Shown: positions 8,087 through 16,501, numbered from the stretch's first letter. The stretch: 52,083 nucleotides of DNA from Streptomyces sp. sk2.1 (GCF_008120935.1 NZ_RDBO01000065.1:47544-99626), one strand, 5' to 3'. The notes: generated by a model not told the origin, from the letters alone. A program made the numbers and translations.

Positions 8087-8419
8087 TCAGCGGCCGTAGG
8101 TGTTCTCGCAGATCCGGGACTGCGGGCTGCCCGCGGGCCAGTGCCCGTAGCCCCGCCCCAGCGCGCAGACGTCCGTCCCGGCGACGGGGGCCGGCAGGGG
8201 CGGGGAGGCGGGCGGCTCGGAGGCGGGTACGGCCTCCAGGGAGTCGTGGACGGGCGGCTGGGCGGTCTGCGGGGTCAGGTCCTGGGCGGGTCCGCCGGTC
8301 CCGGGCCGGGCCGGGGCGTCCGGCCGGGGCTGCACGGACACGCAGCCGGTCAGTGCGGTGGCGGCCAGGCCCGCCACGAGGCCCATGGTGATCCTGACGG
8401 TGATTCCGGTTCGTTGCAC
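8087..8419 (-). CDS. Small secreted lipoprotein, unknown function
   Basis: 110 residues from a GTG at 8419; a longer start at 8491 would place a basic, non-signal-like stretch first. The N-terminus MGLVAGLAATALTGC is a clear lipoprotein signal with lipobox ALTGC. The mature chain is a Pro/Ala-rich linker of about 55 residues followed by a compact C-terminus with two cysteines (VCALGRGYGHWP and RICENTYGR), which could form a disulfide. The short Cys-bounded tail ending in YGR resembles many small streptomycete secreted proteins. No function can be assigned. Confidence 0.7.
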   Translation of the reverse strand: MQRTGITVRITMGLVAGLAATALTGCVSVQPRPDAPARPGTGGPAQDLTPQTAQPPVHDSLEAVPASEPPASPPLPAPVAGTDVCALGRGYGHWPAGSPQSRICENTYGR

Positions 8420-8494
8420 CCGGTCAACTCTGCGGTGCGGACCCGGCTCCGGGCGGGGCACACGACGGGGATTGGTCCGCACGGGTGACACCGG

Positions 8495-9166
8495 TCAGCG
8501 CGGCGCCCACCGCGGTCCGAGCATTCCGCCCAGCAGTTCGGCGAAGCCCGCGCGCAGCTCCTCCTCGCTCGGCACGGAGCGGTTGTACGACCCCGCCGCG
8601 CACGAGAACATCAGCCCCTCGCACCAGGCCACCAGGGACAGGGCGTGCCGTTCGGGCTCCGCCGATCCGGCCGCGGTCATCAGCGCCAGCAGCGGCTCGC
8701 GGAACTGCCGGCCCGTGGCGTCGAAGAACTCCCGCAGTTCCGGGCGCCGGGTCGCCTCCAGGGCGAGTTCGTAACGGCAGACGAGCAGTTCGGGGTGGTC
8801 GGTGAGGTAGCGGTGCAGCACCCGGGCCAGACCGGCGACCAGTTCCGCCGCCCCGGCGGCCGGGTCGCCGTCCGCGCCGGGTCCGCGCCCCTCGGGGTCC
8901 GGGCCGCTTCCCGCCCCGGCGGCCGGGGCGGGAAGCGGCCCGTCGGGGGCCAGCACCCGGGCCTCGCGCTCCGCGAGCCGCCGCACCGCCGTCTCCAGCA
9001 GCGACTGCCGGGTCCGCGCGCAGTTGGACGTCGAGCCCTGGGGAAGCCCGGCGCGCTCGTCCACCGCGCGGTGGGTCAGCCCGCGCATCCCGCGCTCGGC
9101 GAGCAGGGCGAGGGCGGCGTCGGCGATGAGATCGGCCCGGGAGGTACCGATGGTGCGTGTGGCCAT
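8495..9166 (-). CDS. TetR-family transcriptional regulator
   Basis: 223 residues. The N-terminal HTH runs from about residue 8 to 55 (ADLIADAALALLAERG, LTHRAVDERAGLPQGSTSNC). A Gly/Ala/Pro-rich loop follows at about 75-105, then a helical ligand domain. The gene is divergent from a FAD monooxygenase, and the 87-bp interval holds two copies of ACTAC-N4-GTAGT, so it very likely represses both itself and the monooxygenase. A flavin monooxygenase substrate is the likely inducer, by analogy with similar divergent pairs. Confidence 0.88.
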   Translation of the reverse strand: MATRTIGTSRADLIADAALALLAERGMRGLTHRAVDERAGLPQGSTSNCARTRQSLLETAVRRLAEREARVLAPDGPLPAPAAGAGSGPDPEGRGPGADGDPAAGAAELVAGLARVLHRYLTDHPELLVCRYELALEATRRPELREFFDATGRQFREPLLALMTAAGSAEPERHALSLVAWCEGLMFSCAAGSYNRSVPSEEELRAGFAELLGGMLGPRWAPR

Positions 9167-9186
9167 GGGGTCAACCTACCCCTCCA

Positions 9187-9200
9187 ACTACAGCCGTAGT
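9187..9200. promoter_or_regulatory. Operator 1, ACTAC-N4-GTAGT
   Basis: A perfect 5-bp arm palindrome nearest the tetR start. It shares motif and spacing with operator 2, whose centre is 28 bp away, so dimers could sit on nearly the same face of the helix. Confidence 0.6.
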
Positions 9201-9211
9201 ACGGTGAGCGT

Positions 9212-9231
9212 GTCACTACGGATGTAGTGAC
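9212..9231. promoter_or_regulatory. Operator 2, extended palindrome GTCACTAC-N4-GTAGTGAC
   Basis: Perfect 8-bp arms around a 4-bp centre, located 22 bp before the monooxygenase start. A further half-site GTAGT follows near 9236. This is the stronger of the two sites and should overlap the monooxygenase promoter. Confidence 0.7.
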
Positions 9232-9253
9232 GACGTAGTTCCGAGGAGGAGTC

Positions 9254-10465
9254 ATGGACAAACCCCGTGCCGTCGTCATCGGAGGCGGAATCGGAGGTCT
9301 CACCACGGCGGTGGCCCTGCACGGCCGTGGCTGGCACGTCACCGTCCTGGAACGCGCGACCTCCCTGGAACCCGTCGGGGCCGGGATCTCCCTGGCCCCC
9401 AATGCCCAGCGCGCCCTTGACGTCATCGGCCTCGGCGAAGAGGTGAGGTCCCTCGCCGCCTGGCAGGGCGAGGGCGGCATGCGCGCCCCGAACGGCCGCT
9501 GGCTCTCGCGCACGGACAGCGCCGCCGCGGTCGAGCGGTTCGGCGGCCCGCTGGTCCTGCTGCACCGCGCCACCTTCGTCGACCGCCTCGCGGCCCGGCT
9601 GCCCGAGGGCGCCATCCGCACCGGCGCGGCCGCGCGACTGCTGGACCCGGGCACCGTGGGCGGCGCGCCCGCGGTGGTCGGGACGGAGGCCGGGAGCATG
9701 GAGGCCGACCTCGTCGTCGGCGCCGACGGCATCGGATCGGCCGTGCGCGGCGTGCTCTTCCCGGCCCACCCCGGCCCCTCGTACGCCGGATTCACCACCT
9801 GGCGCATCGTCGTCCCCGCTCCCGAGCGGTCCTTCTCCCCGCACGAGACCTGGGGGCGCGGCGCGCTCTGGGGCACCCAGCCGCTCAAGGACGGCCGGAT
9901 CTACGCCTACGGGGCCGCCGTCGCCCCCGCCGGGGCCCGCGCGGCCGACGACGAGAAGGCGGAGATGGCGCGCCGCTTCGGCGACTGGCACGACCCGATC
10001 CCCGCGGTCATCGCCGCCGCCGAGCCGGACCAGGTGCTCCGCAACGACGTGTACCAGCTGATCGACCCCCTGCCCGCCTTCCACCGGGGCCGCACCGTCC
10101 TCGTCGGCGACTCCGCCCACGCGATGGCCCCCAGCCTCGGCCAGGGCGGCAACCAGAGCGTCGAGGACGCGATCGTGCTCGTCCACCGGCTGACGACGAG
10201 TCCGGACCTCGGCACGGGACTGGCCGCGTACACCGCCGACCGCCTGCCCCGTACGTCGGCCGTCGTCCGCAGGGCCGCCCGGACCGCCCGCCTGATGCGG
10301 CTGAGCAGCACCCCCGCCGTCGCGGTGCGCGACGCGCTGATGTCCACCGTCTCGCGCTTCGGGCCCGCCCTCGTCCTGCGCACCTTCGACGGGATCATGG
10401 ACTGGCGGCCGCCGCGGTCCACGTATGCTGCCCGGACGAACGACGCGCACGGGACGCTGCGGTAG
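9254..10465 (+). CDS. FAD-dependent monooxygenase (PHBH/salicylate hydroxylase type)
   Basis: 403 residues of a group A flavoprotein aromatic hydroxylase. The N-terminal Rossmann motif GGGIGG is followed by an acidic ERATSLEP strand end. The dual-function DG motif is in VVGADGIGSAVR and the second FAD-binding GD motif in VLVGDSAHAMAPSLGQGGNQ. ATG at 9254 follows GAGGAGGAG. These enzymes use NAD(P)H and oxygen to hydroxylate aromatic or polyketide substrates; the substrate is not evident. It is controlled by the divergent TetR through the two operators upstream, and an 11-bp hairpin ends the transcript. Confidence 0.92.
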   Translation: MDKPRAVVIGGGIGGLTTAVALHGRGWHVTVLERATSLEPVGAGISLAPNAQRALDVIGLGEEVRSLAAWQGEGGMRAPNGRWLSRTDSAAAVERFGGPLVLLHRATFVDRLAARLPEGAIRTGAAARLLDPGTVGGAPAVVGTEAGSMEADLVVGADGIGSAVRGVLFPAHPGPSYAGFTTWRIVVPAPERSFSPHETWGRGALWGTQPLKDGRIYAYGAAVAPAGARAADDEKAEMARRFGDWHDPIPAVIAAAEPDQVLRNDVYQLIDPLPAFHRGRTVLVGDSAHAMAPSLGQGGNQSVEDAIVLVHRLTTSPDLGTGLAAYTADRLPRTSAVVRRAARTARLMRLSSTPAVAVRDALMSTVSRFGPALVLRTFDGIMDWRPPRSTYAARTNDAHGTLR

Positions 10466-10496
10466 GACATCGGCTCCGGGGAGCCCGCGGGGCGCT

Positions 10497-10525
10497 CCCG
10501 CCCGGTGGCCACCGCACCGGGCGGG
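10497..10525 (+). terminator. Terminator hairpin after the monooxygenase
   Basis: CCCGCCCGGTG (10497-10507) and CACCGGGCGGG (10515-10525) form an 11-bp perfect stem with a 7-nt loop between the monooxygenase and oxidoreductase genes. Confidence 0.7.
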
Positions 10526-10548
10526 CGCCGGACTGAGAGGGAGATCCC

Positions 10549-11448
10549 GTGAAGGTCGGCTGCATCGGACTCGGCGACATCGCGCGGAAGGCGTACCTGC
10601 CCGTCCTGACCACCGTGCCCGGGATCGAACTGCACCTGCAGACCCGCACCCCCGCCACGCTGGAGGCGGTCGCCGGGACCCACCGCATCCCGCCGCGACA
10701 GTGCCACACCGACCTCGGATCGCTGCTCGCCCAGGACCTGGACGCCGCCTTCGTCCACGCCCCGACCGCCGCGCACCCCGAGATCGTGGGCAGGCTGCTG
10801 GAGGCGGGCGTCGCCACGTACGTCGACAAGCCGCTGGCCTACGAACTCGCCGACTCCCGGCGGCTGGTGGAGCTCGCCGAGGAACGCGGGACGAGCCTGG
10901 CCGTCGGCTTCAACCGCAGGGCCGCACCCGGTTACGCGCAGTGCGCCGAGCATCCGCGCGAGCTGATCCTCATGCAGAAGAACCGGGTGGGCCTGCCCGA
11001 GGAACCGCGCAACATGGTGCTCGACGACTTCATCCACGTCGTCGACACCCTGCGCTTCCTGGTACCGGGGCCGGTCGACCAGACCGTCGTGCGGGCCCGG
11101 ATCCGGGAGGGGCTGATGCACCACGTCGTGCTGCAGCTGTCCGGCGACGGGTTCACCGCCATCGGCACGATGAACCGGCTCAGCGGATCGGCCGAGGAAC
11201 GGCTGGAGGTCTCCGGCCAGGACTCCAAGCGCGAGGTCGTCAACCTCGCCGAGGTGATCGACCACAAGGGACAGCCGAGCCTGCGGCGGCGCGGCGACTG
11301 GGTACCGGTGGCCCGCCAGCGCGGTATCGAGCAGTGCGTGCTGTCCTTCCTGGACGCGGTGCGCGCCGGTACGGTGCTGAGCGCCCGGGACGCCCTGCAG
11401 ACGCACGAGCTGTGCGAACGCATCCTGCGCGACCTGGGCTGCGCCTGA
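10549..11448 (+). CDS. Gfo/Idh/MocA-family oxidoreductase
   Basis: 299 residues. The N-terminal Rossmann fold starts VKVGCIGLGDIARKAYLP, with the cofactor loop GLGDIA, and the family's EKP-like motif is present as VDKPLAY near residue 93. The C-terminal half is the shorter substrate/dimer domain; overall the protein resembles the MviM-like subgroup. It is probably an NAD(P)-dependent sugar or inositol-type dehydrogenase, substrate unknown. GTG at 10549 follows GAGGGAG. It is separated from the monooxygenase by a terminator, so it is probably a transcription unit of its own. Confidence 0.88.
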   Translation: MKVGCIGLGDIARKAYLPVLTTVPGIELHLQTRTPATLEAVAGTHRIPPRQCHTDLGSLLAQDLDAAFVHAPTAAHPEIVGRLLEAGVATYVDKPLAYELADSRRLVELAEERGTSLAVGFNRRAAPGYAQCAEHPRELILMQKNRVGLPEEPRNMVLDDFIHVVDTLRFLVPGPVDQTVVRARIREGLMHHVVLQLSGDGFTAIGTMNRLSGSAEERLEVSGQDSKREVVNLAEVIDHKGQPSLRRRGDWVPVARQRGIEQCVLSFLDAVRAGTVLSARDALQTHELCERILRDLGCA

Positions 11449-11565
11449 GGGCCGGACCCCGGACCGCGGAGGGCCGCCCGGCCCCGGGCACGGCCTTCCG
11501 GATGCGTGGGGCCGGGCACCGATGCAGGCTGGGGGGATGGACCACCGGCCCGTGGAGGTGACCTC

Positions 11566-11928
11566 GTGAGGCCCCACGACGAGCCGAAGGGCTGGGGAGC
11601 TCTTCAGCCGCCGCCCGGCTACTACTCCGCCGACGGACGGCCGCCCGACGCGACGCAGCGCGGGCTGATCCTCGACTGGGCGGTCAACCAGCGGATCGCG
11701 AGCGGCTGGCGGGTGGAGTCACGGGCCGAGACGCAGGTCGTCATGGTCCGGGGCAAGCCGCTCAACCACGTGCTGCACGCCCTGCTGACGGTGTTCAGCT
11801 GCTTCCTCTGGGGCGTCGTGTGGCTGGTGCTGGCGGTGACCAACAAGGTCGAACGGGTCGCGCTCACCGTCGACGCCCAGGGCCACATCGTCTCCGTGAA
11901 CGGACCCCACCGGAGACTGTGCGGATGA
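11566..11928 (+). CDS. Small membrane protein, unknown function
   Basis: 120 residues from a GTG preceded 6 nt upstream by GGAGGT. The cytosolic-looking N-terminus has a Pro/Tyr-rich stretch and the motif LDWAVNQRIASGWRVESRAETQVVM, followed by one hydrophobic segment (about residues 70-92, HALLTVFSCFLWGVVWLVLA) and a short beta-like tail ending in a Val-rich TVDAQGHIVSV. This domain order matches small conserved actinobacterial membrane proteins of unknown role. Its stop is only 10 bp from the stop of the convergent lnt gene and no terminator lies between them, so the transcripts may overlap. Confidence 0.75.
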   Translation: MRPHDEPKGWGALQPPPGYYSADGRPPDATQRGLILDWAVNQRIASGWRVESRAETQVVMVRGKPLNHVLHALLTVFSCFLWGVVWLVLAVTNKVERVALTVDAQGHIVSVNGPHRRLCG

Positions 11929-11938
11929 GCCCGCGGGG

Positions 11939-13564
11939 TCACCGTCCGCCGGGACCACCGGAATCGGCGCCCGCCGCGACGGGCCCGCCCCGGGCACCGG
12001 CCGGCCCGACCCGGCCGCGCCGCCCCGCCGACCGCGCGGCTTCGAGGGCGCCGTACGCCACCAGCACCGCCGCCGCACCCCACAGCGGCCAGTCGCCCAG
12101 CCGCACGTAGAGCGTGGTGCCCGTCGCCAGCGGCACGTCGAACACGGCGGCGCCGCTGGTGTCCGTACCGAGCGGAGCACCGACCGGTGCGCCCTGCGGG
12201 CCGTACACCGCGCTGACGCCGGTCAGCGTGGCGTGCACCATCGGGCGGCCGTTCTCGGCGGCCCGCAGCGCCCCGAGCGACGCGTGCTGCTCGGGCGCCC
12301 AGCTGTGCTGGAACGAGGAGGTGGACGACTGCGCGACCAGCACCTGCGCGCCGTCCAGGGTCAGTCGGCGGCTCATGTCGGGGAACGCGGACTCGAAGCA
12401 GACCAGCGGCCCGAAGCGCAGCCCGCGCCCGCCGTCCGCCCCGGGCAGCGACATCGTGACCGGGGCGGTGCCCCGCAACCGGTCCTCGCCCGCGGCCCGG
12501 CCCATGGAGGTGACCCAGCCGAGCACCGGACGGGCCGGGACGTACTCGCCGAACGGCACCAGCCGCATCTTGTCGTAGCGGTCCCCGGTCGGCCCGTCCG
12601 GGCCCACCAGCACCGCCGACTTGAAGATGCCCTTCCGGCCCGATCCGTCGGTCTGCCGGGCGTCCGTGTTGACCAGCACGTCCGCGCCGACCCGGCGCGC
12701 GAGGGCCGCGATCCGGGCGGCGATGTCCGGACGCCGGGTGAGATCCGCCCCCACACTGCTCTCGCCCCACACCACCAGGTCGAGATCGCGCCCGGCCAGC
12801 GAAGCGGTCAGCCGCTCGCCCACCGCGAGACGGCGCTCGACGCTGTGGGGCCCCGCGACCACCCCCGGCTGCACGACGGCGATCCGGACCGTTCCCGACC
12901 GCTCGGGCCGCGGCGCCCAGCCCGCCATCGCCCCCACGGCCAGCGCGCACACCACCAGGCTCACGACGGCCGCGGTGCGGGCGGCCGAGGTCACGAACAG
13001 CAGGGCGACGGCGGTGTTCACCGCCACCACCAGGAGACTCACCAGCCACACTCCGCCCACGGACGCGACACGGAGCGCGGGAGCCACCTGCCACTGGCTC
13101 GCGCCGAGCAGCCCCCAGGGGCCGCCGAGCGCCTCCCAGGACCGGACCAGTTCGATCATCAGCCAGCCGCAGGGCACCACGACCACCGCCCGCGCGGCAC
13201 CCGCCGCCGACACCGGCCCGCGCAGCGTCCGCAGGACCAGCAGTCCCCACGGGGCCCACAGCAGACCGAGCAGGGCGGCCAGGAGCACGATGAACACATG
13301 GAGGCTCGGCACCAGCCAGTGATGCACCGCGATCATGTAGCCGATGCCGCCGAGCCAGCCGTCCAGCGCGGCCCTGCGCCCCGTACCGGCGGTCCGGATG
13401 AGGAGCAGCCACGGCACCAGGCCGACGCCGGCGAGCCACCACAGGGAAGGGGCGGGAAAGGCGAGCGCGGGCAGCGCGCCCGCGAGGACCGCGAGGCCGC
13501 CGCGCCATCGGCCGGACCGCAGTCTCCGCGCCCACCACTCGCCCCGACCGGCCGGAACCAGCAT
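11939..13564 (-). CDS. lnt: Apolipoprotein N-acyltransferase
   Basis: 541 residues. The N-terminal part is a bundle of about six membrane segments; the C-terminal part is a periplasmic-facing nitrilase domain with the full catalytic triad: Glu268 in WGESS, Lys332 in YDKMRLVPFGEY and Cys389 in VCFESAFP. The enzyme N-acylates the lipid-modified cysteine of lipoproteins; Streptomyces carry two such genes. ATG at 13564 follows GGAGG. The window itself encodes lipoproteins (5042, 8087) that could be substrates. After the catalytic domain there is one more hydrophobic segment and a Gly/Ala/Arg-rich tail. Confidence 0.93.
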   Translation of the reverse strand: MLVPAGRGEWWARRLRSGRWRGGLAVLAGALPALAFPAPSLWWLAGVGLVPWLLLIRTAGTGRRAALDGWLGGIGYMIAVHHWLVPSLHVFIVLLAALLGLLWAPWGLLVLRTLRGPVSAAGAARAVVVVPCGWLMIELVRSWEALGGPWGLLGASQWQVAPALRVASVGGVWLVSLLVVAVNTAVALLFVTSAARTAAVVSLVVCALAVGAMAGWAPRPERSGTVRIAVVQPGVVAGPHSVERRLAVGERLTASLAGRDLDLVVWGESSVGADLTRRPDIAARIAALARRVGADVLVNTDARQTDGSGRKGIFKSAVLVGPDGPTGDRYDKMRLVPFGEYVPARPVLGWVTSMGRAAGEDRLRGTAPVTMSLPGADGGRGLRFGPLVCFESAFPDMSRRLTLDGAQVLVAQSSTSSFQHSWAPEQHASLGALRAAENGRPMVHATLTGVSAVYGPQGAPVGAPLGTDTSGAAVFDVPLATGTTLYVRLGDWPLWGAAAVLVAYGALEAARSAGRRGRVGPAGARGGPVAAGADSGGPGGR

Positions 13565-13677
13565 GTTCCGCCTCCTCGTCCCACCTGATCAGCAGTCTCC
13601 ACCCTGGTACCCCGCTCCGCAGTTCTTCCCCGGCGCGGAGAACCGGAAGCCTCACCGCGTACCGGCGCGGCGGCGGG

Positions 13678-13699
13678 GCCCCGGTGCGGGCACCGGGGC
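13678..13699 (-). terminator. Hairpin after the universal stress protein gene
   Basis: GCCCCGGTG (13678-13686) and CACCGGGGC (13691-13699) form a 9-bp stem with a 4-nt loop, about 50 bp beyond the stress-protein stop on the minus strand and upstream of lnt. Confidence 0.55.
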
Positions 13700-13745
13700 G
13701 CGGGACCGGGAGGAGTACGCGGACGGCGGGACGGCACCGCCACCG

Positions 13746-14609
13746 TCAGCAGGGCACCACCGCGACCGGGCCGAGCGCGTGCGAGAGCGTGGTCTGGGCG
13801 ACGGGGGAGAGGCCGAGCCCGAGCGACTCCCCACCCTTGCGCCGACCGACCACGGTCAGTGCCGCGGTCGCCGAGGCCGTGACCAGGGTGCGGGAGGCGG
13901 AGCCGCTGACCGGTTCCCGGACGACCTCGACCTGGGGGTACTTCTCCTGCCACCCGGCGGTGAGCTCGGCGAGGGTCCGGTCGGCCGAGTCCGCCACCGC
14001 CGCCCGGTCGAAGACGGGTCCGCCGGACAGGATCGAGGAGAACATCGTCCAGCCGTGCACGATCCGCAGCCGTGCGCCCGGCCGGGAGGCGGCGGTCCCG
14101 AAGGCGAACTCCAGCACCGCCTCGCTGCTCTCGTCCGCGGCCACGCCCGCGACGATGTCGGTGAACTCCTCCGCCGTCGCCCCCTCGTCCTCGTCCGCCG
14201 CCCCGCCGTGGATGACGACGACGGGACACTTGGCCATCGAGGCGGTCGCGAGGCTGTTGGACCCGAGCATCAGGGACCGGAACCCGCCGAGCCCGCGCGA
14301 GCCGACGACCATCAGCGACGCGTCACGGCTGAGCGAGGTGAGGGCGGCCGAGGGGAAGTCCAGCGGCGAGAGCGTCGTCGGGTGCAGGGTCGGCTCGATC
14401 CCGGACACCCGCTGCACGGACCGTTCGAGGAGTTCTTCGGACTCGCGCCGCAGTGTGTCCTGCGCGCTGCGCCGATCGGGCGTCCGGGCGTGCACGACGA
14501 CCAGTGCGAGTCCTCGTCGCACGGCTTCGTGGGCGGCCCAGTCGAGGGCTTCCCGGCTGTGCGGGGAGCCGTCCACCGCGGCGATCACGGGACGGTCGGT
14601 GGCGGTCAT
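13746..14609 (-). CDS. Universal stress protein, two UspA domains
   Basis: 287 residues with two tandem Usp domains. Domain 1 begins RPVIAAVDGSPHSREALDWA and ends with the nucleotide-binding pattern VVGSRGLGGFRSLMLGSNS; domain 2 covers roughly residues 145-287 and ends VVGRRKGGE followed by the terminal VAVVPC. The ATG at 14609 is preferred over an in-frame start at 14717 because GGAGGG lies just upstream and the Usp domain starts right after it. Tandem Usp proteins are typical of the DevR/DosR-type dormancy response, and a DevR-like box lies 62 bp upstream (14671-14687). Confidence 0.92.
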   Translation of the reverse strand: MTATDRPVIAAVDGSPHSREALDWAAHEAVRRGLALVVVHARTPDRRSAQDTLRRESEELLERSVQRVSGIEPTLHPTTLSPLDFPSAALTSLSRDASLMVVGSRGLGGFRSLMLGSNSLATASMAKCPVVVIHGGAADEDEGATAEEFTDIVAGVAADESSEAVLEFAFGTAASRPGARLRIVHGWTMFSSILSGGPVFDRAAVADSADRTLAELTAGWQEKYPQVEVVREPVSGSASRTLVTASATAALTVVGRRKGGESLGLGLSPVAQTTLSHALGPVAVVPC

Positions 14610-14670
14610 GATTCCCTCCAGAATCCGGCGATATCCCGTCCCAGGTTGGTACGTACGGCCGTCGTACGGC

Positions 14671-14687
14671 AGGGACCTTCGGCCCCT
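14671..14687 (-). promoter_or_regulatory. DevR/DosR-like box upstream of the stress protein
   Basis: AGGGACCTTCGGCCCCT is an imperfect palindrome resembling the mycobacterial DosR core GGGACTWWAGTCCC (differing mainly in the centre). It sits at a distance from the start codon suitable for an activator. Identification is by eye. Confidence 0.45.
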
Positions 14688-14899
14688 CCGTTCCGGGACA
14701 TCCTGCGGGACCACCATCCGCGCGCGGCGGTGGGGCGTCGCGGACGTCCGCCGGGGCCGTTTCGTACGCTACGGCCCGCCGGGGCCCGGTGCCCGTCCGG
14801 AAACCGGGATCGTCCCGCCGCGCCGGGCGGCCGGCGTGCCCGCGGGGCCCGGCGGACGGCCGGGGCGCCGCTGTCAGTGCCGGGTGCGATCCTGCCCCC

Positions 14900-15169
14900 A
14901 TGGACGAGCTGATGCGGCAGCGGCGTGTGTACGGCGCCGACCACGACGATCCCGATCCGGGACCCCGGCCGGGCCATTCCTACCGGGAGCTGGTGGGCGG
15001 CCCCCTCGACGGGCTGCTCCTCGACGTGACCGGCTGGACGGACGCGGCGCTGTGCGAGGGAGCGGCGCTGAACACGGAGATCGGACGGTTCGGACCGGGC
15101 GGCCGGGCGGAGTACGGCCCCCGGGACGGCGATCCCGACCGGTGGGACTGGCGGGGCGACATCCCCTGA
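14900..15169 (+). CDS. Small acidic hypothetical protein
   Basis: 89 residues from the ATG at 14900; an in-frame ATG at 14789 would add a basic low-complexity stretch. The composition is Asp/Gly/Pro-rich. The middle segment SYRELVGGPLDGLLLDVTGW, followed by a compact tail YGPRDGDPDRWDWRGDIP, resembles small conserved actinobacterial proteins in which GGPLDG recurs. There is no signal peptide, membrane span or metal motif. A hairpin at 15218-15245 follows. Function unknown. Confidence 0.6.
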   Translation: MDELMRQRRVYGADHDDPDPGPRPGHSYRELVGGPLDGLLLDVTGWTDAALCEGAALNTEIGRFGPGGRAEYGPRDGDPDRWDWRGDIP

Positions 15170-15217
15170 GCCGCCCGGCACCCCGTGCGATGTACGGGAA
15201 CGCCGCCGGACCCGGCA

Positions 15218-15245
15218 CCTGACGGGTCGCATGCGGCCCGTCAGG
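15218..15245 (+). terminator. Terminator hairpin
   Basis: CCTGACGGG (15218-15226) pairs with CCCGTCAGG (15237-15245); the loop itself contains the self-complementary CGCATGCG. It follows the small acidic protein gene and precedes the LapA-like gene. Confidence 0.7.
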
Positions 15246-15277
15246 ACCGATCGCCCGAACCATCCGATACTGGATGA

Positions 15278-15532
15278 ATGGTGCAGAAGACCTCTCGATC
15301 GGATGCTCCGCCGACCCTGACCGTCAAGGGCCGGGACATCCGGCTGCGCACGATCGGGCTCGTGGTGCTGGCGGCGCTCGCGATCTGGTTCATCGCCGTG
15401 AACACCGCGTCCGTCGGCATACGGCTGTGGGTCGGCACGGTCACCCTGCCGCTCTGGGCGGTGCTGACCGTGACCCTGGTGGTCGGGCTCCTCATGGGCG
15501 TCCTCCTGGCCCGCCGCCGCGCGAAGCGCTGA
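15278..15532 (+). CDS. LapA-like small integral membrane protein (DUF1049)
   Basis: 84 residues with two hydrophobic helices: TIGLVVLAALAIWFIAVNTA (about residues 25-44) and the second around VLTVTLVVGLLMGVLLARR. The pattern FIAVNTASVGIRLWVGTVTLPLW between them is the LapA/DUF1049 signature; in E. coli LapA is involved in lipopolysaccharide assembly, but in actinobacteria the role is unknown. GATACT lies 6 nt before the ATG, so the mRNA is probably leaderless. An 18-bp hairpin ends the gene. Confidence 0.82.
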   Translation: MVQKTSRSDAPPTLTVKGRDIRLRTIGLVVLAALAIWFIAVNTASVGIRLWVGTVTLPLWAVLTVTLVVGLLMGVLLARRRAKR

Positions 15533-15539
15533 CCCGGAT

Positions 15540-15579
15540 CCGGCACGGGGCGGGCGGATCGCCGCCCGCCCCGTGCCGG
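15540..15579. terminator. Bidirectional terminator with 18-bp perfect stem
   Basis: Arms 15540-15557 and 15562-15579 are exactly complementary around loop ATCG. It lies between the convergent LapA-like and uppP genes and can terminate both. It is the longest perfect hairpin I found in the window. Confidence 0.9.
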
Positions 15580-15593
15580 ACGGTGCCGCCCGG

Positions 15594-16466
15594 TCAGCCC
15601 GCGGACTCGCCCGCGTGCGGGCTCAGCACCCCCGCGCCGACCAGGATGAACAGCACGATGCCCAGGATGATCCGGTAGATCACGAACGGCATGAAGCTCT
15701 TGGTCGTGATGAACTTCATGAACCAGGCGATGACGGCGTAGCCCACGCCGAACGCGATGAAGGTCGCGAAGATCGTCGGCCCCCACGACACGTGCCCCTC
15801 GCCCGCGTCCTTCAGCTCGAAGACGCCCGAGGCCAGTACCGCGGGGATCGCGAGCAGGAAGGAGTACCGGGCCGCCGCCTCACGGGTGTACCCCATGAGC
15901 AGACCACCACTGATGGTGGCCCCGGAGCGGGAGACGCCCGGGATCAGGGCCATCGCCTGGCAGAAGCCGAAGATCAGGCCGTCCTTCACGCCGAGTTCCT
16001 TGAGCGTCTTGCGCTCCTTGCTGGCCCGGTGCCTGCCGCCCGCCTCGTCGCGCGCGGCGAGACGGTCGGCGATGCCGAGGACGATGCCCATGACGATCAG
16101 GGTGGTGGCGATCAGTCGAAGATCGCGGAAGGGGCCCTCGATCTGGTCCTTGAGCGTCACGCCGAGCACGCCGATGGGGATGGAGCCCACGATCACCAGC
16201 CAGCCCATCTGGGCGTCGTGGTCGCCGCGCATCGACCGGTCCACCAGTGAACGGAACCACGCCGAGACGATCCGGACGATGTCCTTGCGGAAGTAGATGA
16301 GGACTGCCGCCTCCGTGCCGATCTGGGTGATGGCGGTGAACGCCGCACCCGGGTCGTGCCAGCCGGCGAACGCCGCGGTGAGCCGCAGATGCGCGCTGGA
16401 GGAGATCGGCAGGAACTCGGTCAGTCCCTGAACGAGGCCCAGGACGAACGATTCGAACCAGCTCAT
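15594..16466 (-). CDS. uppP: Undecaprenyl-diphosphatase (BacA/UppP)
   Basis: 290 residues, multi-pass membrane enzyme that dephosphorylates undecaprenyl pyrophosphate so the lipid carrier can be reused in cell-wall synthesis. Both signature motifs are present: EFLPISSSAHLRL near the N-terminus and PGVSRSGATISGG in the second half. The ATG at 16466 (MSWFESFVLGLVQG) matches the usual family start; an ATG at 16499 would add 11 residues. Extra copies often raise bacitracin tolerance. A stable hairpin lies upstream (16502-16522). Confidence 0.95.
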   Translation of the reverse strand: MSWFESFVLGLVQGLTEFLPISSSAHLRLTAAFAGWHDPGAAFTAITQIGTEAAVLIYFRKDIVRIVSAWFRSLVDRSMRGDHDAQMGWLVIVGSIPIGVLGVTLKDQIEGPFRDLRLIATTLIVMGIVLGIADRLAARDEAGGRHRASKERKTLKELGVKDGLIFGFCQAMALIPGVSRSGATISGGLLMGYTREAAARYSFLLAIPAVLASGVFELKDAGEGHVSWGPTIFATFIAFGVGYAVIAWFMKFITTKSFMPFVIYRIILGIVLFILVGAGVLSPHAGESAG

Positions 16467-16501
16467 GGGGCTTTGGCCATCCCGGAGGTGATCATGCATC
16501 G

